From: Aurantiacibacter gangjinensis
GTDB lineage: Bacteria; Pseudomonadota; Alphaproteobacteria; Sphingomonadales; Sphingomonadaceae
DNA length: 64,000 bases
Direction of reading: 5' to 3'
Assembly: GCF_001886695.1 (NCBI RefSeq)
Contig: NZ_CP018097.1
Coordinates: forward strand, 1,631,001-1,695,000
Shown here: positions 59,722 through 64,000 of the stretch, in pieces
How the letters are laid out: the number at the start of each line of letters is the position of its first letter
Numbering within the stretch: position 1 is the first letter of the stretch
The notes under the pieces: model-generated
What the model was told of the DNA's origin: nothing
Databases searched by the model: none
What the model saw: only the letters and a program-made list of their open reading frames with translations
Translations under genes and position numbers: made by a program

Positions 59722-60063
59722 ATGAACCTCATCCAATTCACCCCCGACATCCTCATCACCGCGCCCATCATCGCTGCGTTCTGCTGGATGATTGCGCGCG
59801 GGCTGGGCGGGGCGGGGTGGCGGCGCATTGCTGTCGCCGCTTTGTGCGTGCTAATTGCGGTTCCGGTGGCGGCTTATGTGCTTGCCAGCCTTGAGATCGG
59901 CGCGATGCTCGATCCGATGGACGGGCCTGCGGGTCGGCTTGCTATAGCGATCGTCGTGTCGAAGGCGCTTTCCATTGCACTGGTGGCGGCCATCGCGCTG
60001 GCGCTGCTTGCAATCTTCTCGCCGTTTCGGAAGAAAAGTGCGGCGCAGTCCGACGCGGCATGA
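59722..60063 (+). CDS. Hypothetical membrane protein
   Basis: 113 residues. Helices at [40 protein letters not shown] and [20 protein letters not shown], with a basic C-terminal end (FRKKSAAQ). The ATG at 59722 is chosen; a longer frame starting at 59542 overlaps the preceding gene in another frame. Its stop overlaps the trmD start by 4 bp (ATGA), so trmD is now coupled to this gene and not to rimM. Function unknown. Confidence 0.62.
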   Translation: MNLIQFTPDILITAPIIAAFCWMIARGLGGAGWRRIAVAALCVLIAVPVAAYVLASLEIGAMLDPMDGPAGRLAIAIVVSKALSIALVAAIALALLAIFSPFRKKSAAQSDAA

Positions 60064-60917
60064 CTTTCGCCGCCACCATCCTCACCCTCTATCCCGAGAT
60101 GTTTCCCGGGCCGCTGGGCGTCTCGCTGGCAGGCCGCGCGCTGGAGCGCGGGGACTGGTCTTGCGAAACCGTGCAGATCCGCGATTTCGCGACGGACAAG
60201 CATCGCACGGTGGACGATACCCCTGCCGGCGGCGGGGCGGGGATGGTGCTGAAGGCGGATGTGCTGGCGGCGGCTTTGGACTCGATCGACGCCCCCTTGT
60301 CCGCTCATGCTGAGCCTGTCGAAGCATCGTCCTTTTTTTCGAGCGCAACGCCAGAAGAAAAAAGCAGCCCTTCGACAAGCTCAGGACGAGCGGGTTTAGA
60401 GGCGGCAGACCTAGCGCCCACCATTCCCATCCTCGCAATGACGCCGCGCGGCAAACCCGTCACGCAAGAGCGGATCCGTCAGATTGCCGCTGGCCCCGGC
60501 GTCACGCTGATTTGCGGCCGGTTCGAAGGGTTCGACGAGCGGTTCTTCGACGCGCGCCCGCAGATCGAACAGGTGAGCCTTGCCGATATCGTGCTGTCTG
60601 GCGGAGAGCCTGCCGCGCTCGCCATACTCGATGCTTGCATTCGCCTGCTTCCCGGCGTAATGGGCGCGGCTTCCAGTGGGACTGAAGAGTCGTTTGAGGA
60701 CGGCCTGCTTGAGTATCCGCAATATACCCGACCTCAGGAATGGGAAGGGCGCACGATCCCTGAAGTGCTGCGATCGGGGGATCATGCGAAAATCGCTGCT
60801 TGGCGCAAGGCGAGGAGCGAGGAAGACACACGGTTACGCAGGCCGGATCTTTGGGAGCGCCACGGTGGCGCTGCGGATCTGTCTGCCTCTGGCGAGCGGC
60901 GAAAAGACAAGGACTGA
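60060..60917 (+). CDS. trmD: tRNA (guanine-N1)-methyltransferase with a repeat-derived insert
   Basis: 285 residues against about 230-250 in relatives. TrmD methylates G37 of tRNAs using SAM, preventing frameshifts. The knotted SPOUT fold is present: [74 protein letters not shown] and [10 protein letters not shown]. Between about residues 81 and 112, just before ILAMTPRG, lies extra sequence encoded by a palindromic repeat (60301-60393), read in frame without a stop. The insert ([20 protein letters not shown] and [11 protein letters not shown]) looks disordered. The gene overlaps the previous membrane-protein gene by 4 bp (ATGA). Confidence 0.94.
   Translation: MTFAATILTLYPEMFPGPLGVSLAGRALERGDWSCETVQIRDFATDKHRTVDDTPAGGGAGMVLKADVLAAALDSIDAPLSAHAEPVEASSFFSSATPEEKSSPSTSSGRAGLEAADLAPTIPILAMTPRGKPVTQERIRQIAAGPGVTLICGRFEGFDERFFDARPQIEQVSLADIVLSGGEPAALAILDACIRLLPGVMGAASSGTEESFEDGLLEYPQYTRPQEWEGRTIPEVLRSGDHAKIAAWRKARSEEDTRLRRPDLWERHGGAADLSASGERRKDKD
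60301..60393. repeat. Palindromic repeat inside trmD, class CTTCGACAAGCTCAG, copy 3
   Basis: The left arm starts CCGCTCATGCTGAGCCTGTC at 60301 and the right arm starts CCCTTCGACAAGCTCAGGAC at 60368. The arms are 26 bp, inverted, with about five mismatches. An inner TTTTTTTC/GAAAAAAG pair closes the central part. The element matches intergenic copies at 50184 and 56947 in its core, but lies wholly in the coding sequence, in a frame with no stop codon. Confidence 0.88.
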
Positions 60918-60920
60918 CCA

Positions 60921-61292
60921 ATGGGTCTGATTCAAGAGCTCGAGGCTGAAGCCATCGGAGCACTCACCGAGGGGAAGGACATCCCCGAATTCCGCGCCGG
61001 TGATACGGTGCGTGTCGGTGTGCGCGTGGTCGAAGGCCAGCGCACCCGTGTGCAGAACTTCGAAGGCGTGGTGATCGCGCGTTCGAACCGTTCGATCAAT
61101 TCCAATTTCACCGTCCGCAAGATCAGCTTCGGCGAAGGTGTGGAGCGTGTGTTCCCGCTCTATTCGCCCAATATCGACAGCATCACCGTGGTTCGCCGCG
61201 GCGTCGTGCGTCGTGCGAAGCTCTACTATCTGCGCGGCCGTACCGGTAAGCGCGCACGTATTGCGGAGCGCCGGGAGAACGTGGCCAAGTAA
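60921..61292 (+). CDS. rplS: 50S ribosomal protein L19
   Basis: 123 residues, the standard length. [40 protein letters not shown] and [20 protein letters not shown] are L19 signatures. L19 lies at the 30S-50S interface. It starts 3 bp after trmD and is closed by a strong terminator, ending the cluster. Confidence 0.97.
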   Translation: MGLIQELEAEAIGALTEGKDIPEFRAGDTVRVGVRVVEGQRTRVQNFEGVVIARSNRSINSNFTVRKISFGEGVERVFPLYSPNIDSITVVRRGVVRRAKLYYLRGRTGKRARIAERRENVAK

Positions 61293-61320
61293 GGCGCGTT
61301 TCTCTTTGAAGAGACAAGGA

Positions 61321-61350
61321 AAGGGCGGCCTGTTCGGGCCGCCCTTTTTC
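61321..61350 (+). terminator. Intrinsic terminator of the ffh-rplS cluster
   Basis: Arms AAAGGGCGGCC and GGCCGCCCTTT around a 6-nt loop, followed by TTTTT, 28 bp after the rplS stop. Confidence 0.9.
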
Positions 61351-61374
61351 GTTGTACTCTTGCGTTTCTATCTC

Positions 61375-61482
61375 GTCATTGCGAGGAGCATGGCTCCGAA
61401 GCAATCCATGGCCCGATGGTCTGCAAACCAGCGGGTCGCTCCATGGATTGCCGCGCGACCTTCCGGTCGCTCGCAATGACGG
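61375..61482. repeat. Full CGTCATTGCGAGGAGC palindromic element
   Basis: 108 bp. Outer arms CGTCATTGCGAGGAGC and GCTCGCAATGACG are inverted; inner arms GAAGCAATCCATGG and CCATGGATTGCCGCG likewise. The centre includes CGACCTTCCGGTCG-type hairpins. It ends 14 bp before the start of the S9 peptidase gene, so it forms most of that gene's leader. A half copy is at 54674-54713. Confidence 0.85.
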
Positions 61483-61495
61483 GGTTTGTTTTGAA

Positions 61496-63727
61496 ATGCG
61501 TCACCTTTTTCTCGCTGCGCTTGCTGCATCGACCATGGCCACGCCTGTAATGGCACAGGATGCGCCCGAACTGACTTTCGAGCGTGTCTTCGCCAGCCCG
61601 TCGCTCGACGGACCTTCACCGCGCCAGGCAAAGCTGTCGCCCGATGGTCGCTACCTCACCGTGCTGCGCAATCGCGAGGATGAGCGCGAGCGGTACGATC
61701 TGTGGGCCTATGACCGCGAGAGCAGCGAATGGTCGATGCTGGTCGACAGCGAGGCGCTGGGCACGGGCCGCGAGCTGAGTGAAGACGAGCGCATGCAGCG
61801 CGAGCGGGCGCGGGTCGGCAATTTGCGCGGGATCATCTCCTACCAATGGACGCCGGACGGTTCCGGCCTGCTGGTACCGCTGGATGGCGACCTGTATCTC
61901 GCGCGCATCGGCGGCGAGGTGACACGGCTGACCGATACCGAGGAAACCGAGCTCAATCCCTCGCTCAGCGAGACGGGCGAATACGTGTCCTTCGTGCGCG
62001 ACCGCCGCCTTTGGGTGGGGGAAACCGGCGCTGACCAGCAGCCGATCACGCCGGAAGAGGAAGACACGATCCGCTGGGGCGAGGCGGAATTCGTGGCGCA
62101 GGAAGAAATGAGCCGGTTGACCGGCTATTGGTGGGCACCCGACGATAGCCGCATCGTGGTGCAGCGCACCGATGAAAGCCCTGTCGGCATCGTCACCCGC
62201 GCCGCCATCGGCGCGACAGGCACGGAGGTGTACGACCAGCGCTATCCGGTTGCGGGCAGTGCCAATGCGATTGTCGAACTGTTCGTAATGAACCCCGATG
62301 GCAGCGAGCGGGTTCAGGTCGATTTGGGCGAAAACACCGACATCTATGTCGCGCGCGTCGATTGGGCGCCCGATGGCAGCGAGTTCTACGTGCAGCGGCA
62401 GAACCGCGAACAGACCGTGATGGACGTGCTGCGGGTCGATCCGGTGTCGGGCGCGAGCGATATCCTCTTCACCGAAAATGCCGCGGTCGAGGATTACTGG
62501 ATCAATCTCAGCGACAATTACCGCTTCCTGGAGGATGGCCGCCTCATCTGGTGGTCCGAGCGGGACGGGTTCGGCCATCTCTATCTGCTGGACGATGGCG
62601 GCTGGCAGCAGCTGACCGAAGGCGAGTGGGTCGTCACCAGCCTTGTGGGCGTGGACCAGTCGGCAGGCACGGTGTTCTTCCAGGGCACGCGCGACGATGT
62701 GCTGGAGCAGCATGTCTACAGCCTCGACCTCGCCGATCCCGGCAGTGTCCGTCGCCTGACGCAGCCCGGCTTCACCTATTCGGCCAGCATGGATGGGCAG
62801 GGGCAGACCATGCTCATCACCCGCTCCAACGACGATACGCCGCCGCAGATCTACATCGCCGACCAGCAGGGCCAGCGCCTCGCATGGGTGGAAGAGAATG
62901 CGCTGGATGCGGACCATCCCTACGCGCCCTTCGTCGCCAGCCATCGTCCCACGCAATATGGCACGATCGCAGCCGAGGACGGCACACCGCTTTATTGGGA
63001 AATGGTGACGCCGGAGATGGAACCGGGCGTGCAATATCCGGTCTACTTCTATCATTATGGCGGGCCGGGTCCGCAGATCGTCAATCGCGGCTGGAACGGC
63101 GCGCTGCGCCAGGCCATCGTCGATCGCGGCTATATCTGGTTTGCGCTGGACAATCGCGGCTCCAACAATCGCGGCGTGGCGTTCGAGCAGCCGCTCTACC
63201 GCGCCATGGGCGGCGTCGAGGTGCGCGACCAGCGCGCGGGCGCGGAGTATCTGCGCACACTCGATTTCGTCGATCCGGACAAGATCGCCATCGATGGCTG
63301 GTCCTATGGCGGGTACATGACGCTCAAGCGCATGCAGGCCGATCCCGGACTTTACGCCGCCGGCATCAGCGGCGCGCCCGTCACGCGGTGGGAGCTGTAC
63401 GATACCCATTACACGGAGCGGTATATGGGCACGCCGCAGGCGGATGCGGCGGCCTATGAAGCGGCGAGCGCCATTCCCGATGCGACGGCCATTTCCGATC
63501 CGCTGCTGATCATCCACGGCATGGCGGATGACAATGTGGTGTTCGAGAACGCGACCGAGATCATTTCGGTCTGGCAGGAGAACAACATCCCCTTCGAAAT
63601 GATGCTCTATCCCGGCTACACGCACCGCGTTTCGGGCGAGCAGATTTCGCCGCACCGCTACAATACGGTCTTCAACTTCCTGGAGCGAAACGGGGTCACC
63701 CCGCCCGAGGAGCATGGCGGCGAATAG
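61496..63727 (+). CDS. Secreted S9 family peptidase (dipeptidyl-peptidase IV-like)
   Basis: 743 residues. The signal peptide MRHLFLAALAASTMATP plus VMAQ is followed by a beta-propeller (DPPIV N-terminal domain, about residues 60-480) and an alpha/beta hydrolase domain. The catalytic triad is Ser in DGWSYGGYMTL, Asp in GMADDNVVF and His in YPGYTHRVSG; SRLTGYWWAPDD with its Glu-rich RWGEAEFVAQEEM contains the double-Glu N-terminal anchor typical of dipeptidyl-peptidases. It would remove X-Pro or X-Ala dipeptides from peptides in the periplasm. The ATG has no strong ribosome binding site because a repeat occupies the leader; a frame from 61352 runs through the repeat and is not credible. Confidence 0.93.
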   Translation: MRHLFLAALAASTMATPVMAQDAPELTFERVFASPSLDGPSPRQAKLSPDGRYLTVLRNREDERERYDLWAYDRESSEWSMLVDSEALGTGRELSEDERMQRERARVGNLRGIISYQWTPDGSGLLVPLDGDLYLARIGGEVTRLTDTEETELNPSLSETGEYVSFVRDRRLWVGETGADQQPITPEEEDTIRWGEAEFVAQEEMSRLTGYWWAPDDSRIVVQRTDESPVGIVTRAAIGATGTEVYDQRYPVAGSANAIVELFVMNPDGSERVQVDLGENTDIYVARVDWAPDGSEFYVQRQNREQTVMDVLRVDPVSGASDILFTENAAVEDYWINLSDNYRFLEDGRLIWWSERDGFGHLYLLDDGGWQQLTEGEWVVTSLVGVDQSAGTVFFQGTRDDVLEQHVYSLDLADPGSVRRLTQPGFTYSASMDGQGQTMLITRSNDDTPPQIYIADQQGQRLAWVEENALDADHPYAPFVASHRPTQYGTIAAEDGTPLYWEMVTPEMEPGVQYPVYFYHYGGPGPQIVNRGWNGALRQAIVDRGYIWFALDNRGSNNRGVAFEQPLYRAMGGVEVRDQRAGAEYLRTLDFVDPDKIAIDGWSYGGYMTLKRMQADPGLYAAGISGAPVTRWELYDTHYTERYMGTPQADAAAYEAASAIPDATAISDPLLIIHGMADDNVVFENATEIISVWQENNIPFEMMLYPGYTHRVSGEQISPHRYNTVFNFLERNGVTPPEEHGGE

Positions 63728-63753
63728 AAAGTTCCGATTTTAGGCAAAAAGAA

Positions 63754-63785
63754 GGGGCGGTGTCCGGGCATTGGACGCCGCCCCA
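63754..63785. terminator. Intrinsic terminator shared by convergent genes
   Basis: Arms GGGGCGGTGTCC and GGACGCCGCCCC (one G-U) flank GGGCATT. The plus-strand 5' side has AAAAAG and the complementary side ends in CTTTTTG, so leftward termination is the stronger. It sits between the S9 peptidase and the partial hydrolase gene. The rest of the gap (63786-63912) shows nothing recognisable. Confidence 0.75.
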
Positions 63786-63912
63786 TTGCCTTTAGAGGCA
63801 CAGATCGAATCGATCATGGCGATGATTGCGGGACCAGGGTTTCCCTCACCACCTTTCGCAAACTTGAGCGCGAGCGGTTAATATCGGCCTATCGAAACTG
63901 GTTAGCATGAAG

Positions 63913-64000
63913 TTAAGCATGTCCGCTTGCCAACCATTCGCCGATGAGGGCGAGCACACGCTCCGGCGCCTCGATCTGCGGGTAGTGCCCGACATTCTCC
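63913..64000 (-). CDS. Alpha/beta hydrolase, C-terminal end only
   Basis: Only the last 28 codons are in the window. On the minus strand the frame reads GHYPQIEAPERVLALIGEWL and ends ASGHA before TAA. The GHYPQIEAPERV motif, with the catalytic His of the triad, is typical of the C-terminus of alpha/beta hydrolases of the haloalkane-dehalogenase/epoxide-hydrolase type. The rest lies to the right of the window, so the substrate class is unknown. Confidence 0.75.
   Translation of the reverse strand, partial: ENVGHYPQIEAPERVLALIGEWLASGHA

Noticed and set aside
61616-63715. A 699-codon minus-strand frame opposite the S9 peptidase
   Set aside because: Antisense shadow; the sense frame contains the intact catalytic triad.

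Overview
The window looks like chromosome from a GC-rich alphaproteobacterium of the Sphingomonadales, most likely the Erythrobacteraceae (Erythrobacter/Altererythrobacter type). This is inferred from protein style (CpdR, a TIGR02300 protein, AtpI with paired b'/b subunits, SapC-family protein, AmpG-type carrier, secreted S9 peptidase), from the local order of rpsA/cmk/aroA and lapA-pyrF-trpF-trpB-trpA-accD-folC, and from the families of palindromic intergenic repeats. I see no prophage, transposase, integron, CRISPR array or rRNA operon.

Layout. 1-9.5 kb: a fatty-acid degradation locus. Thiolase, a FadN-type hydroxyacyl-CoA dehydrogenase/enoyl-CoA hydratase, an acyl-CoA dehydrogenase, a nitronate monooxygenase and a type III polyketide synthase run leftwards. 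A fatty-acyl-CoA ligase and a MerR-type regulator run rightwards, and a 22-bp palindrome sits between the divergent promoters. 9.5-16 kb: tRNA-Val, CpdR, an N-formylglutamate amidohydrolase-like protein, a candidate CUCCUCCC-type small RNA, SapC, a GlcD-like oxidase, a secreted protein and a DEAD-box helicase. 16-23.8 kb: GST, a sterol-desaturase-like hydroxylase, a lipoprotein, UvrD/PcrA, three small related secreted proteins that look domain-shuffled, and rsmD-rluB. 23.8-34.2 kb: AmpG-like carrier, then folC-accD-trpA-(low-GC membrane gene)-trpB-trpF-(membrane gene)-pyrF-lapA and purB. 34.3-42.5 kb: a DUF3857/transglutaminase/TPR secreted protein, radC and a ydbH-ynbE-ydbL envelope operon. 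42.6-45.2 kb: the F0 half of ATP synthase (atpI-B-E-b'-b). 45.3-54.1 kb: small membrane protein, dodecin, gloB, GFA protein, rpsA, Mpo1-like protein, cmk, secreted S33 peptidase, CBU_0592-like protein, aroA and a TIGR02300 protein. 54.4-61.3 kb: tRNA-Ala and the translation/secretion cluster ffh-rpsP-rimM-...-trmD-rplS, interrupted by five genes including a nitrilase. 61.4-64 kb: a secreted S9 peptidase and the 3' end of an alpha/beta hydrolase.

How it works together: most of the window is housekeeping (tryptophan, pyrimidine, purine, folate, shikimate and fatty-acid metabolism, ribosome assembly, protein targeting, ATP synthesis). Many neighbours overlap by 4 bp (ATGA or GTGA), which suggests translational coupling. 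The most unusual items are a palindromic repeat inserted in frame inside trmD, the three-gene secreted family with an apparent fusion relationship, two copies of a 9-bp direct-repeat element with conserved geometry, the putative MerR-controlled beta-oxidation switch, and a low-GC membrane gene inside the trp cluster. Family names come from reading protein sequences by eye; no database search was run.
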